Shown one piece after another: positions 32,805 to 41,353 of a stretch of 64,000 bases of DNA. The stretch comes from Streptomyces polyasparticus (GTDB lineage Bacteria > Actinomycetota > Actinomycetes > Streptomycetales > Streptomycetaceae). Made by a program: the position numbers and the translations under genes. Every line of letters starts with the position of its first letter. Positions within the stretch are counted from its first letter, which is position 1. The stretch is taken from the NCBI RefSeq assembly GCF_014493765.1, contig NZ_JACTVJ010000029.1:62001-126000 (forward strand), written 5' to 3'. The notes below the pieces were generated by a model. That model was not told the DNA's origin. It made no database searches and saw only the letters and a list, made by a program, of their open reading frames with translations.

Positions 32805-32848
32805 GAGGCCTCCCTGCGTCTGGCGGACGTCAGGCGCAGGGAGGCCTC
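32805..32848. terminator. 14-bp hairpin, bidirectional terminator
   Basis: GAGGCCTCCCTGCG (32805-32818) and its perfect complement at 32835-32848 flank a 16-nt loop. It separates the secreted-peptide gene from the convergent phosphotransferase gene; the right arm overlaps that gene's stop codon. Confidence 0.82.
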
Positions 32849-33563
32849 ACCCGCCGTCCGCCGCATCCAACTCGCGCACCAGCGCCACTGCCTCGTCGAG
32901 TGCGTCGATCTCCTGGCGCGTCAGGTTCGGATCGGCCGCCCTGCGCATCCGAGCCTGCTCCATGCAGCCCAAGTCGCCGACATCCAGGCCGATCGCGCGG
33001 TCACGGTGCTCAAGCAGGGCCGCGAGCCCCGCCCGCGCCCCTGCGGACTCCGCGCCGGGCACGACGGCCACCTGCGCCAGAATCAGCGCGGACATCGCCC
33101 AGTCCAGCCCGGGCGGCCCCTCCTGTACGTTGCCCCAGTCGATCACCACCGGGCCACCGGCGGTCAGCATCACATTGTCCGGGTGCAGGTCGAGGTGGAG
33201 CACCCGGTCCGCCGGGTCCGGCGAGAGCCGGGCCGGGATCTCGTGCAGCCGGCGCAGCAGACCGGCCAGCATCACCCCGCCCTCGTACGCGCTGAGCGCA
33301 CCCTGCCCCAGGGCCCCGCTCATCGACGGACCCGACAGCCGCTCCATCACCAGATCGGTGTGCCGCAGCGACCCGGCCTCTCCCGCATCCGCGCCTGCGG
33401 CCCGGATCCTCGGCACCGGATACCCGCGCTCGGCGAGATACGCCATGAACGCGCCCTCACGGGAGGCATCTCCCTCTCCCCGGTAGCGGCGCAGCACCCA
33501 CCGGTCGTCAAGCGCGAACACATCGGCCGAGCGGCCGGAGCCCAGCAACTCCCCCGTATCCAT
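32847..33563 (-). CDS. aminoglycoside-phosphotransferase-fold kinase
   Basis: A 238-aa protein with the APH kinase features: a nucleotide-site GSGRSADVFALDDRWVLRRY, the catalytic loop HLDLHPDNVML and the metal-binding VIDWGN. Phosphotransferase of unknown small-molecule substrate; drug resistance is possible but not implied by fold. ATG 33563 has TAGGGT 7 nt upstream and no good ribosome site, so the mRNA may be leaderless; GTG 33584 is an alternative. Confidence 0.8.
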   Translation of the reverse strand: MDTGELLGSGRSADVFALDDRWVLRRYRGEGDASREGAFMAYLAERGYPVPRIRAAGADAGEAGSLRHTDLVMERLSGPSMSGALGQGALSAYEGGVMLAGLLRRLHEIPARLSPDPADRVLHLDLHPDNVMLTAGGPVVIDWGNVQEGPPGLDWAMSALILAQVAVVPGAESAGARAGLAALLEHRDRAIGLDVGDLGCMEQARMRRAADPNLTRQEIDALDEAVALVRELDAADGG

Positions 33564-33578
33564 GGACTGCACCCTACC

Positions 33579-33607
33579 GATCACCGATCCACCGGTGACC
33601 GGTGATC
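33579..33607. promoter_or_regulatory. hairpin/dyad between phosphotransferase and ABM genes
   Basis: GATCACCG (33579-33586) pairs with CGGTGATC (33600-33607); the interior holds the palindrome CACCGGTG (33590-33597). It overlaps the ABM stop and lies just upstream of the phosphotransferase -10-like TAGGGT, so it may be either a terminator or an operator. Confidence 0.5.
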
Positions 33608-33938
33608 ACTCCGGCCGCGTATCCTCCGGCGTCAGCAAGGTCTCGTAGTGCGCAGAGCGTGCGTCGAAGCGGGCCAGGACCGCCTGCGCCTCCGCCGGTA
33701 CGTGGGCGACCTCGTAGTCCTCGCCGACGAACTGCCGTACGGCATCGAGGGAATCGAAGAACATCACCGTGGAGAACTCCACCTCGCCCTCGGCCAGGGG
33801 CCGTCTGAGCAGGTAGGCGCCGTGGTAGCCGGACAGCTTGCGTGCGGCGATCGCGGGCAGGACCTGGGTGCTGACGACGGACTCGTACGCGTCGGCGTTC
33901 TCGGGTGTGGTCCACCCCCGCCAGATTCGAACGATCAT
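33606..33938 (-). CDS. antibiotic biosynthesis monooxygenase (ABM)-fold protein
   Basis: A 110-aa ferredoxin-like dimer-type protein: MIVRIWRGWTTPENADAYES at the N-terminus, LRRPLAEGEVEFSTVMFFDSLDAVRQFVGEDY in the middle and a FDARSAHYETLL end. Members include quinone-forming monooxygenases and heme-degrading enzymes, but many are uncharacterised. TAGCCT lies exactly 6 nt before the ATG with no Shine-Dalgarno site, suggesting a leaderless transcript. Confidence 0.8.
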   Translation of the reverse strand: MIVRIWRGWTTPENADAYESVVSTQVLPAIAARKLSGYHGAYLLRRPLAEGEVEFSTVMFFDSLDAVRQFVGEDYEVAHVPAEAQAVLARFDARSAHYETLLTPEDTRPE

Positions 33939-34050
33939 CCGCCCAGGCTACCGGCGAGGTCCGACAACTCCCCCGCATTCATCGCAACTTGCTCTCCGAC
34001 ACGGCCCTCCGGCAGCCCTTGCCATCGAGTGCACTCCAACTCCTAGACTC

Positions 34051-34114
34051 ACGCCTCCAGTCACCTCGCCTCGCCTGACACCACGCCTCCAGTCACCTCG
34101 CCTCGCCTGACACC
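34051..34114 (+). repeat. 32-bp perfect tandem duplication upstream of the aldo/keto reductase
   Basis: Units 34051-34082 and 34083-34114 are identical (begin ACGCCTCCAGTCACCTCGCC). They end 26 bp before the ATG at 34141, within the 5' leader or promoter region of the reductase. A duplicated binding site is possible. Confidence 0.85.
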
Positions 34115-34140
34115 ACCCACCACCCCGACGGAGCCCCACC

Positions 34141-35193
34141 ATGCGCTACCGCGTGCTCGGCAAGACCGGTATCGAGGTCAGTACGCACTGCCTCGGCACG
34201 ATGATGTTCGGTGCCGTCGGGAACGCCGACCACGAGGACGGCGCGCGGATCATCCACGCCGCCCTCGACGCCGGGATCAACTTCGTGGACACCGCGGACA
34301 TGTACTCGGCCGGCGAGTGCGAGGAGATCGTGGGGAAGGCGCTCAAGGGGCGGCGTGACGACGTGGTGCTCGCGACGAAGGTGCACTTCCCGCTCGGGGA
34401 AGGGCGCAACAGGAGCGGGAACTCCCGGCGTTGGATCGTCAGGGCCGTCGAGGACAGTCTGCGGCGGCTGGACACCGACTGGATCGACCTCTATCAGGTG
34501 CACCGGCCGGATCACACCACGGACGTCGAGGAGACGCTGTCCGTGCTCACCGACCTGGTGCGGGCGGGAAAGATCCGGACCTTCGGGTGCTCCACCTTCC
34601 CGGCCGAGGACCTCGTCGAGGCGCACCATGTCGCCGAGCGGCGCGGCCTGATGCGGCTGCGCACCGAGCAGCCGCCGTACTCGCTGCTCGCCCGCGGTGT
34701 GGAGCGGGCCGTGCTGCCCACGGCGCAGCGCCTCGGCATGGGAGTGCTCACCTGGTCGCCGCTCGCGTCCGGTTTCCTGTCGGGTGCGCAGCGTGCGGGC
34801 CGGCCCGTGGACCTCACCACCGGGCGCGCCAAGCTGACTCCCCACCGCTTCGATCCCGGGATCCCGGGCAACGCCGCCAAGTTCGCGGCCGTCGAGCAAC
34901 TCGTCGCGCTCGCCGACGACATCGGCTGCACACTGCCCGAACTCGCCGTCGCGTTCCCCCTCGTCCACCCCGCGGTCACGTCGGTGATCATCGGTCCGCG
35001 CACCATGGACCAGCTCACCTCACTGCTCAAGGGCGCGGAACTGCTGCTCGACGACGACGCGCTCGACCGTATCGACGAGATCGTGGCCCCCGGCACCGAC
35101 CTCTACCGGGCCGACGGCGTCTGGCAGCCCCCGGCGCTGACCGACTCCCGTCTGCGCCGCCGCCCGGCCGCCGAACGGCCGGCCGCGGGCTGA
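34141..35193 (+). CDS. aldo/keto reductase
   Basis: A 350-aa (beta/alpha)8 NADPH oxidoreductase. Catalytic residues are seen in FVDTADMYSAGECE (Asp and Tyr), ATKVHF (Lys) and LYQVHRPDHTT (His). The cofactor region SVIIGPRTMDQL and the LTWSPLASGFLSG stretch match the AKR11/Kv-beta-like group. It probably reduces small aldehydes or ketones. GGAG lies before the ATG. A 32-bp tandem duplication sits in its 5' region. Confidence 0.88.
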   Translation: MRYRVLGKTGIEVSTHCLGTMMFGAVGNADHEDGARIIHAALDAGINFVDTADMYSAGECEEIVGKALKGRRDDVVLATKVHFPLGEGRNRSGNSRRWIVRAVEDSLRRLDTDWIDLYQVHRPDHTTDVEETLSVLTDLVRAGKIRTFGCSTFPAEDLVEAHHVAERRGLMRLRTEQPPYSLLARGVERAVLPTAQRLGMGVLTWSPLASGFLSGAQRAGRPVDLTTGRAKLTPHRFDPGIPGNAAKFAAVEQLVALADDIGCTLPELAVAFPLVHPAVTSVIIGPRTMDQLTSLLKGAELLLDDDALDRIDEIVAPGTDLYRADGVWQPPALTDSRLRRRPAAERPAAG

Positions 35194-35268
35194 ACCCGGC
35201 CCGCGCACGGACCACTTGATCCCTGCACGCCTCTTGGCTACGGCACCCCCGCCCCCGAGACTGACCCG

Positions 35269-35742
35269 ATGACGCAGCGCGTGGATCTCTCGAATCTGAT
35301 GGACCGCCTGGCCATCGACTCACTGATCACCGATTACGCCAACATCGTCGACGACGGCGCATGGGCCGCGTATCCCGGGATCTTCACCCAGGACGGGCGG
35401 GCCGACTACACCTCCTCCGGCGGCGAGGAGGGCACGGCGCGGGAGATGGCCGCGTGGCTGGAGCAGACGCTCCAGCTGTTCGCGATGCGGCAGCATCTGA
35501 TCGTCAACCGGAAGATCCGGTTCGAGGTCCTCGACGGCAACACCGGCGACACGGCCACGGCGCAGGCCGACATGTACAACCCGATGCGGATGGGCGACGA
35601 CGGCGGTCCGCCGGACCTCGAGTGCGGGGCGCGCTACTCCTTCACCTTCCGGCGTACGTATGCGGGTTGGCGTATCTCGAAGCTCGTCGTGCACGAGAAG
35701 TGGCGCCGGATGAAGCCGCCCACGCGCGCGGACCTCGACTGA
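35269..35742 (+). CDS. SnoaL/NTF2-like fold protein
   Basis: A 157-aa cone-fold protein: LMDRLAIDSLITDYANIVDDGAW and YPGIFTQDGRADYTSSG are the usual nuclear-transport-factor-2-like start, with a beta-rich C-terminus (YSFTFRRTYAGWRISKLVVHEKW). Many relatives are associated with polyketide or steroid hydroxylation, dehydration or isomerisation. The substrate is unknown. It lies 75 bp after the aldo/keto reductase and may be in the same unit. Confidence 0.78.
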   Translation: MTQRVDLSNLMDRLAIDSLITDYANIVDDGAWAAYPGIFTQDGRADYTSSGGEEGTAREMAAWLEQTLQLFAMRQHLIVNRKIRFEVLDGNTGDTATAQADMYNPMRMGDDGGPPDLECGARYSFTFRRTYAGWRISKLVVHEKWRRMKPPTRADLD

Positions 35743-35763
35743 CGCCCCGGCTGCAGACCGGCG

Positions 35764-36315
35764 TCACGTCTGCCACAGAAAGGCGGCCTCGCCACAGGGC
35801 TCGCAGTGGAAGACGTAACCGCGGCCGCCTCCGCCGAAGTTGGCGGCGGTCTCGTAGTCGGCGCCCTCTTCGAGTTCGGCCGTGAACGTCATACGGCCGG
35901 CGCAGGACGGGCAGTCAGGGGTCTCGTCGCCCTGGATCCACTCGGGTTCGCCGCCGAGCCGCCCCAGAACGCGTTCCTCGGTGGGCGCGTCGGCCGGGTG
36001 GGTGCGCAGCGCCGTGACCGCGCCGAGCAGCGTCTCGCCCTCGGACGGAACGGCGGCCGCGGTGAGTTCGCCCCGGAACAGGAAGGCGCGGTTGGCGCCG
36101 CCGGTGGCATCCCACTCGTCGCACATACCGGGGTCGTTCTGGCAGAAGAAGACCGAGACCGTCCCGAAGGCGAGCGGCAGATGGGCGAGGAACTGCTGCG
36201 CCCCTTCGCACTCGCGGCACAGCGGCCAGACGAATCCGTCCGCGACGAGGGGAACACCGCCCGTGCGCAGGTCAGGGGCGTCGGCTGCGGCTTCACCGCC
36301 GTTGATCAGGAGCAT
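35764..36315 (-). CDS. hypothetical protein with zinc-ribbon-like cysteines
   Basis: A 183-aa protein with Cys pairs at both ends (PLCREC early; DCPSCAG and HCEPCG late) that can bind one or two zinc ions. The first part, VADGFVWPLC--C----QFLAHLPL, resembles DUF1963/YwqG-like proteins of unknown role. ATG 36315 is chosen because TAGTCT lies exactly 6 nt upstream, the leaderless pattern; GTG 36321 would sit inside that spacing. It is convergent with the SnoaL-like gene. Confidence 0.7.
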   Translation of the reverse strand: MLLINGGEAAADAPDLRTGGVPLVADGFVWPLCRECEGAQQFLAHLPLAFGTVSVFFCQNDPGMCDEWDATGGANRAFLFRGELTAAAVPSEGETLLGAVTALRTHPADAPTEERVLGRLGGEPEWIQGDETPDCPSCAGRMTFTAELEEGADYETAANFGGGGRGYVFHCEPCGEAAFLWQT

Positions 36316-36443
36316 GACCACAGACTAGGTGCACCCCTGGGTACCCGAGCCAGGGGGCTCGTACCCCGCCCGCTCTCCACGCACTCTGTCCGAGATCGTC
36401 CGCAAAGCGCACACTGGAACTCCGGGGGCGAGGGAGGCGCGGT

Positions 36444-38033
36444 ATGGGCGGCTCGGAGGGTGTGCGGGAGTCCTGGGCGCGGAGGTTGCGCTCCCCTTGG
36501 TGGCGCGGCCTTGCCGCCGTGGCGGCCGGGGCGCTGCCCGCGCCGGCCTTCCCCGAGCCGAACTGGTGGTGGTTCGCCTATGTCGCGCTCGTGCCGTGGC
36601 TGCTGCTGGTGCGTTCCGCGCCGAGCGCCCGGCGGGCCGGTCTGGACGGCTGGCTGGGCGGGACCGGCTTCATGCTCGCGATGCATCACTGGCTCGCCCC
36701 GAATCTGCATGTGTTCACGGTCGTCATCGCCGCGCTGCTCGGGCTGCTCTGGCTTCCCTGGGGTCTGCTCGTACGGCATCTGCTCGGCGGCGCGCCGTCC
36801 CGCACGAGGGCTGCCGCCGCGCTGGCCGTCGTGCCCTCGGCCTGGCTGATCGCCGAACTCGTCCGTTCCTGGGAGGGGTTGGGCGGCCCGTGGGGCCTGC
36901 TCGGGTCCAGCCAGTGGCAGCTGGAGCCCGCCCTGCGGCTCGCATCCGTGGGCGGGGTGTGGCTGGTCACGCTGGTGATCGTCGCCGTGAACACGGGCGT
37001 GGCACTGCTGCTCGTCCATCCTCCCGCGCGGCTCCCCGCGGTCGGCGGCATCGTGGTCGCGGCCCTCGTCACGACCGCCGTCTGGGCCTGGGCTCCGCGT
37101 CCCGAAGAGGCCGGCCGTGTACGGGTGGCCCTCGTCCAGCCCGGCACCGGCAACGGGGTGGGCCTGAGCGGCAACCGTTTCGACCGCGAGGAGGCCCTGA
37201 CGCGCACCCTCGTCGGCCGCGACGTGGATCTGGTCGTCTGGGGCGAGAGCAGCGTCGGCTTCGATCTCGCCACGCGTACGGACCTCGCCGACCGCCTCGC
37301 CCGCCTCTCGCGCGAGGTGGGCGCGGAGATCCTCGTGAACGTGGACGCGCGGCGTTCCGACAAGCCCGGGATCTTCAAGTCCTCGGTCCTGGTCGGCCCG
37401 GAGGGTCCGACCGGGGCGCGCTACGACAAGATGCGGCTCGTCCCCTTCGGCGAGTACGTGCCCGCACGGTCGCTGCTCGGCTGGGCGACCTCGGTCGGCG
37501 AGGCCGCCGGCGAGGACCGCAGGCGGGGCACGGCGCACGTGGTGATGCCGATCGGCGAGGGCTGGACGGTGGGCCCGCTGGTCTGCTTCGAGTCCGCGTT
37601 CCCCGACATGAGCCGCCAACTGACGCGCCGCGGCGCCCAGTTGTTGCTCGCCCAGTCGGCCACGTCCTCCTTCCAGGACAGCTGGGCGCCCGAGCAGCAC
37701 GCCTCGCTCGCGGCGATGCGTGCCGCCGAGAACGGCCGCCCGATGGTGCACGCCACGCTGACCGGCGTCTCCGCGGTGTACGCCGCCGACGGGTCCCGTA
37801 TCGGCGAGGCACTCGGCACCGAGGAACGCGTCACCGGCGTGTACGACATCCCGCTGACCTCGGGCACGACCCCGTTCGTCCGCTTCGGGGACTGGGCGGT
37901 GTACGCCGCCCTCGGCGTCCTCGCCGTACTGCTCGCCTTCGAGGGCGTACGGGCGTTCAGGCAGCCTGCTCCGCCGCGCTCCGCACGATCCGCTCGCACA
38001 GCTCATGCGTCGCCAGTGCGTCCCGTGCGCTGA
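36444..38033 (+). CDS. lnt: apolipoprotein N-acyltransferase
   Basis: A 529-aa protein with an N-terminal membrane domain of about seven helices and a C-terminal nitrilase domain. The catalytic triad is visible: Glu in WGESSVGF, Lys in YDKMRLVPFGEYVP, Cys in LVCFESAFPD. Lnt adds the third acyl chain to the N-terminal Cys of mature lipoproteins, relevant to the several lipoproteins in this window. GGGAGG precedes the ATG. Its last 77 bp overlap, antisense, the 3' end of the Gfo/Idh gene; the final 25 or so residues are a loose Ser/Arg-rich tail. Confidence 0.9.
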   Translation: MGGSEGVRESWARRLRSPWWRGLAAVAAGALPAPAFPEPNWWWFAYVALVPWLLLVRSAPSARRAGLDGWLGGTGFMLAMHHWLAPNLHVFTVVIAALLGLLWLPWGLLVRHLLGGAPSRTRAAAALAVVPSAWLIAELVRSWEGLGGPWGLLGSSQWQLEPALRLASVGGVWLVTLVIVAVNTGVALLLVHPPARLPAVGGIVVAALVTTAVWAWAPRPEEAGRVRVALVQPGTGNGVGLSGNRFDREEALTRTLVGRDVDLVVWGESSVGFDLATRTDLADRLARLSREVGAEILVNVDARRSDKPGIFKSSVLVGPEGPTGARYDKMRLVPFGEYVPARSLLGWATSVGEAAGEDRRRGTAHVVMPIGEGWTVGPLVCFESAFPDMSRQLTRRGAQLLLAQSATSSFQDSWAPEQHASLAAMRAAENGRPMVHATLTGVSAVYAADGSRIGEALGTEERVTGVYDIPLTSGTTPFVRFGDWAVYAALGVLAVLLAFEGVRAFRQPAPPRSARSARTAHASPVRPVR

Positions 38034-38862
38034 GCAGCTTGCCCGCCCGCACCGCGTCGACGAACGCGAGGACGACCTGCTCGATACCGCGCTGGCGGGC
38101 CACCGGCACCCAGTCGCCGCGGCGCCGCACGCTCGGCTGGCCCTTGTGGTCGACGATCTCGGCGAGGTTGCGCACCTCGCGCTTGGTGTCCTGGCCGGAG
38201 ACCTCGAGGATCTCCTCGGCCGAACCGCTGAGCCGGTTCATGATGCCGAGCGCCGTGAAGCCGTCGCCGGCGAGCTGCAGCACGACATGGTGCATCAGGC
38301 CGTCCTGGACGCGGGCGCGCACCGTGACGTCGTCGATCTGCCCGGGCGCCAGGAAGCGCAGGGTGTCGACCACGTGGATGAAGTCGTCGAGCACCATGGT
38401 GCGGATGTCCTCGGGCAGCCCGACCCGGTTCTTCTGCAGCACGATCAGCTCGCGCGGGTGCTCGGCGCACTGCGCGTAACCGGGTGCATGGCGCCGGTTG
38501 AAGCCGACCGCGAGCGAGACACCGCGCTCCTCGGCGAGCTCCACGAGCCGCTCGGAGTCGGCCAGTTCGTAGGCGAGCGGCTTGTCGACATACGTGGCGA
38601 CGCCGGCCTCGATGAGCCGCGTCACGATCTCGGGATGCACGGCGGTCGGCGCGTGCACGAACGCGGCGTCCAGGCCGACGGCGAGCAGCGAGTCGAGATC
38701 GGCGTGCAGGTGCTCGGCGGGGACGCGGTGGGTGGCGCCGACCCGCGCGAGGGTCTCAGGGCTGCGCGTCTGCAGGTGCAGCTCGGTGTCGGGCAGGGTG
38801 GTCAGGACCGGCAGGTAGGCCTTCTGTGCGATGTCGCCCAGACCGATGCAACCGACCTTCAC
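37957..38862 (-). CDS. Gfo/Idh/MocA-family NAD(P)-dependent oxidoreductase
   Basis: A 301-aa protein with the N-terminal Rossmann start KVGCIGLGDIAQKAYLPVL and the family EKP-like motif as VDKPLA, then GFNRRHAPGY. Typically oxidises or reduces sugars, inositols or related compounds. The ATG overlaps the stop of the FAD monooxygenase (ATGA), forming a two-gene operon with it. Its 3' end overlaps lnt by 77 bp in a convergent arrangement. Confidence 0.86.
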   Translation of the reverse strand: MKVGCIGLGDIAQKAYLPVLTTLPDTELHLQTRSPETLARVGATHRVPAEHLHADLDSLLAVGLDAAFVHAPTAVHPEIVTRLIEAGVATYVDKPLAYELADSERLVELAEERGVSLAVGFNRRHAPGYAQCAEHPRELIVLQKNRVGLPEDIRTMVLDDFIHVVDTLRFLAPGQIDDVTVRARVQDGLMHHVVLQLAGDGFTALGIMNRLSGSAEEILEVSGQDTKREVRNLAEIVDHKGQPSVRRRGDWVPVARQRGIEQVVLAFVDAVRAGKLLSARDALATHELCERIVRSAAEQAA

Positions 38863-40076
38863 GATGAATCTCCCTGCCTCTGCGCCAGGCTCTCCGGCGG
38901 CCTTTTCGCAGCATACGTGGCCTGCGGCGGCCGCCAGTCCGCGATGGACTCGAAGCTCTTGAGCATCAGGTTAGGGCCGAGCCGCGAGACCGTAGCGATC
39001 AGCGCGTTGCGCGCCAGGACGAGCGGGCCGCTGCCGACCATTTCGAGGCGTGCGGTCCTCGCGGCCTGGCGCGCGATCCCCATGGTGCGCGGCAGCCGCT
39101 CCCGGGTGTACGCGGCGAGGTCGAGGCGCGGGTCCCGCGCGTCGCCCGCGTGGTGGGCGAGGACGACGGCGTCCTCGATGGCCTGGTTGCCGCCCTGCCC
39201 GAGCATCGGCACCATCGCGTGTGCGGCATCGCCCACCAGGGCGACCCGGCCGCGGTGGTACGCGGGCAGCGCGGTAGCCATGTGGTGCACGTCATGGCGC
39301 AGCACCTGTGCGGCGTCCGCGGCGGCGAGGATCGCCGGGACCGGGTGGTGCCAGCCTGCGAACAGCCGGTGCAGGGCGGCCAGTTCACCCTCGGGAGCCC
39401 GCTCGCCCTCGGGCGCGCGGGCGGCGGCATAGGCGTAGGTGCGCCCGCCCTTGAGTGGCTGGGTGCCCCAGATCCGGCCCCTGCCCCAGGTCTCGTGCGG
39501 CGCGAACGGCTCCCGCGGAGTCGGCACCACCACGCGCCAGGTGGTGTAACCCGAGTACACGGGCCCGGGATGGTCCGGGAAGAGCACACCCCGCACTCCG
39601 GACCGCACTCCGTCGGCGCCGACCACCAGCTCGGCCTCGTACGCGCCGTCGTCGGTGCGGACGACGGCCGGCCGGTCCGGCCCTCCGGCATCGGTGAGCC
39701 GGGCCGCGCTCGCGGTGCGCAGCACGCCGTCGGGCAGGGCGGAGACCAGGACGTCGACGAGATCGGCCCGGTGCACGGCGACCAGCGCACCGCCGAACCT
39801 GTCGGCCACCTCGGCCACATCCGTCCGCGCCAGCCAGCGCCCGCTCGGCGAGCGCATCCCGCCCTCGCCCTGCCAGGCGCCGAGGTCACGGACGCGGTCG
39901 CCGAGGCCGATGACGTCGAGGGCGCGCTGCGCGTTCGGCGAGAGTCCGATACCCGCGCCCACCGGTTCGAGGGACCCGGCGCGTTCGAGGACCGTGACGG
40001 TCCAGCCGCGCTGGTGCAGGGCGATGGCGGCGGTCAGGCCGCCGATACCGCCGCCGATGACAAGGGCACGGGGCAT
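38859..40076 (-). CDS. FAD-dependent aromatic-type monooxygenase
   Basis: A 405-aa group A flavoprotein monooxygenase. FAD motifs: ALVIGGGIGGLTAAIALHQRG (dinucleotide fold), VGADGVRSGVR (DG motif) and VALVGDAAHAMVPMLGQGGNQAIEDA (GD motif). Resembles salicylate/6-hydroxynicotinate hydroxylases; it inserts one oxygen atom into an aromatic ring with NAD(P)H. ATG 40076 has GGAGGA upstream. It is divergent from a TetR gene with two matching operators between, so expression is probably inducible. The substrate is unknown. Confidence 0.87.
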   Translation of the reverse strand: MPRALVIGGGIGGLTAAIALHQRGWTVTVLERAGSLEPVGAGIGLSPNAQRALDVIGLGDRVRDLGAWQGEGGMRSPSGRWLARTDVAEVADRFGGALVAVHRADLVDVLVSALPDGVLRTASAARLTDAGGPDRPAVVRTDDGAYEAELVVGADGVRSGVRGVLFPDHPGPVYSGYTTWRVVVPTPREPFAPHETWGRGRIWGTQPLKGGRTYAYAAARAPEGERAPEGELAALHRLFAGWHHPVPAILAAADAAQVLRHDVHHMATALPAYHRGRVALVGDAAHAMVPMLGQGGNQAIEDAVVLAHHAGDARDPRLDLAAYTRERLPRTMGIARQAARTARLEMVGSGPLVLARNALIATVSRLGPNLMLKSFESIADWRPPQATYAAKRPPESLAQRQGDSS

Positions 40077-40127
40077 GGGAACTCCTCCGGTCGGCCGGGG
40101 TGCATGGACAGGTCCGCCCACCCCGGC

Positions 40128-40173
40128 ACTACACCTGTAGTCCTTCTGCGATCGACCGTACTACACATGTAGT
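40128..40173. promoter_or_regulatory. two matched ACTACA-N2-TGTAGT operators
   Basis: ACTACACCTGTAGT (40128-40141) and ACTACACATGTAGT (40160-40173) both read ACTACA-N2-TGTAGT. Their starts are 32 bp apart, about three helical turns, so two dimers would lie on the same face. They sit between the FAD monooxygenase and tetR; the second covers the -35 position for the tetR -10-like TAGGGT (40183-40188). Confidence 0.8.
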
Positions 40174-40195
40174 GAGTGCCGGTAGGGTGGCCGTC

Positions 40196-40783
40196 ATGGC
40201 AGCTCGCAGCACCGGCGCCCCGCGCGCCGAACTCATCGCCGACACCGCACTCGCCCTGCTCGCCGAACGCGGGATGCGCGGCCTGACGCACCGCGCCGTG
40301 GACGAGGCGGCCGGACTGCCGCAGGGCTCGACGTCGAACCACGCGCGCACCCGCCTGGCTCTGCTCGAAACGGCCGTACGACGGCAGGCGGAGCGCGAGG
40401 CCCAGGTGCTCACGCCCGAGGAGATGCCCGTACCGGGGACGGATTCGATCGCGGCCGGACTCGCCCTCGCGCTGCACCGCTACCTGACGCAGCAGCCCCA
40501 ACTCGTGATCTCCCGTTACGAACTGGCGCTCGAAGCCACGCGCCGCCCCGAGCTGCGCACCTTCTACGACGAGGCGGGCCGGCGCTTCCGTGAACCGGTC
40601 ACGGCACTGCTGCGGGCGGCGGGCTCGGCCGACCCCGAGCGCCACACGCTCTCGCTCGTGGCCTGGTGCGAGGGCGTGATGTTCTCGTGCGCCGCGGGCT
40701 CGTTCCATGCGGCGGCGCCCACGCACGAGGAACTCACGCGGGGCATCGACGAGTTGCTGAGCGGCATGCTCGCCCGGCACTGA
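40196..40783 (+). CDS. TetR-family transcriptional regulator
   Basis: A 195-aa protein with the TetR helix-turn-helix (LIADTALALLAERGMRGLTHRAVDEAAGLPQGS) and a ligand domain of usual size. It is divergent from the FAD monooxygenase/Gfo unit, and two ACTACA-N2-TGTAGT sites in between are its likely operators. TAGGGT lies 7 nt before the ATG, so the message may be leaderless, although GGTAGGGTGG could also serve as a ribosome site. Confidence 0.87.
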   Translation: MAARSTGAPRAELIADTALALLAERGMRGLTHRAVDEAAGLPQGSTSNHARTRLALLETAVRRQAEREAQVLTPEEMPVPGTDSIAAGLALALHRYLTQQPQLVISRYELALEATRRPELRTFYDEAGRRFREPVTALLRAAGSADPERHTLSLVAWCEGVMFSCAAGSFHAAAPTHEELTRGIDELLSGMLARH

Positions 40784-40857
40784 GCTCCGTCACCCGTGTG
40801 GGGCAACCTGCACCGGTCGGCTCCCCAAACCGCGCCGGAACCCGCAGAGTTGCGCGA

Positions 40858-41313
40858 GTGCATCGAACGACCCGAGCCGCGCTGCTCCTCTCCCTCACGG
40901 TCACGGCCGTCTCCGGCTGTGTCGCCGTGAAGTCTCCCGCCGCACCGCCCACCACTCCGTCGGGGCCGGCCGCGGCGCCCTCGGCCAAGGGCCATGCGGA
41001 GCCGCAGATCGTGCAAGCCCCGGCGCACGAGGCGCTGGAGCGCGTGCGCGCCGAGGAGCAGGAGCGCGCCCCACAGGCGCCCGGGGTGGTCCGTACGCCT
41101 GCCGCCGAGCCCGCTCCCGTACGGGAAGCGGCGCCCGATGCCGTACGGGAATCGGGCGCCGCACCGCACGCGGACACCGCACCGGCCCTGCCGCGCGCAC
41201 AGCCGCCGGGGGCACTGCCCTCGACGGCCGTGTGCACGCTCGGCGAGCAGTACGGCGGCTGGCCGGCGGACAGCCCACAGGCTCTGATCTGCCGGGGCGC
41301 CTACGGGGGTTGA
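40858..41313 (+). CDS. Pro/Ala-rich lipoprotein with C-terminal cysteine pair
   Basis: A 151-aa protein from GTG 40858. The signal peptide has lipobox VSGC (Cys near 22). Residues of about 25-120 are a low-complexity Ala/Pro/Glu-rich stalk. The last 25 residues (CTLGEQYGGWPADSPQ, then ICRGAYGG) hold two Cys that could form a disulfide, a small module seen in Streptomyces surface lipoproteins. Probably cell-wall associated; function unknown. Confidence 0.68.
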   Translation: MHRTTRAALLLSLTVTAVSGCVAVKSPAAPPTTPSGPAAAPSAKGHAEPQIVQAPAHEALERVRAEEQERAPQAPGVVRTPAAEPAPVREAAPDAVRESGAAPHADTAPALPRAQPPGALPSTAVCTLGEQYGGWPADSPQALICRGAYGG

Positions 41314-41353
41314 GCCCGGCGGTCATGGCCGTCGGCCGGCGCAGCTGCCGCGT

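Noticed and set aside
32847-33563. Aminoglycoside resistance gene
   Set aside because: Only the kinase fold is visible; the sequence does not match a recognised resistance subclass, so no drug is assigned.
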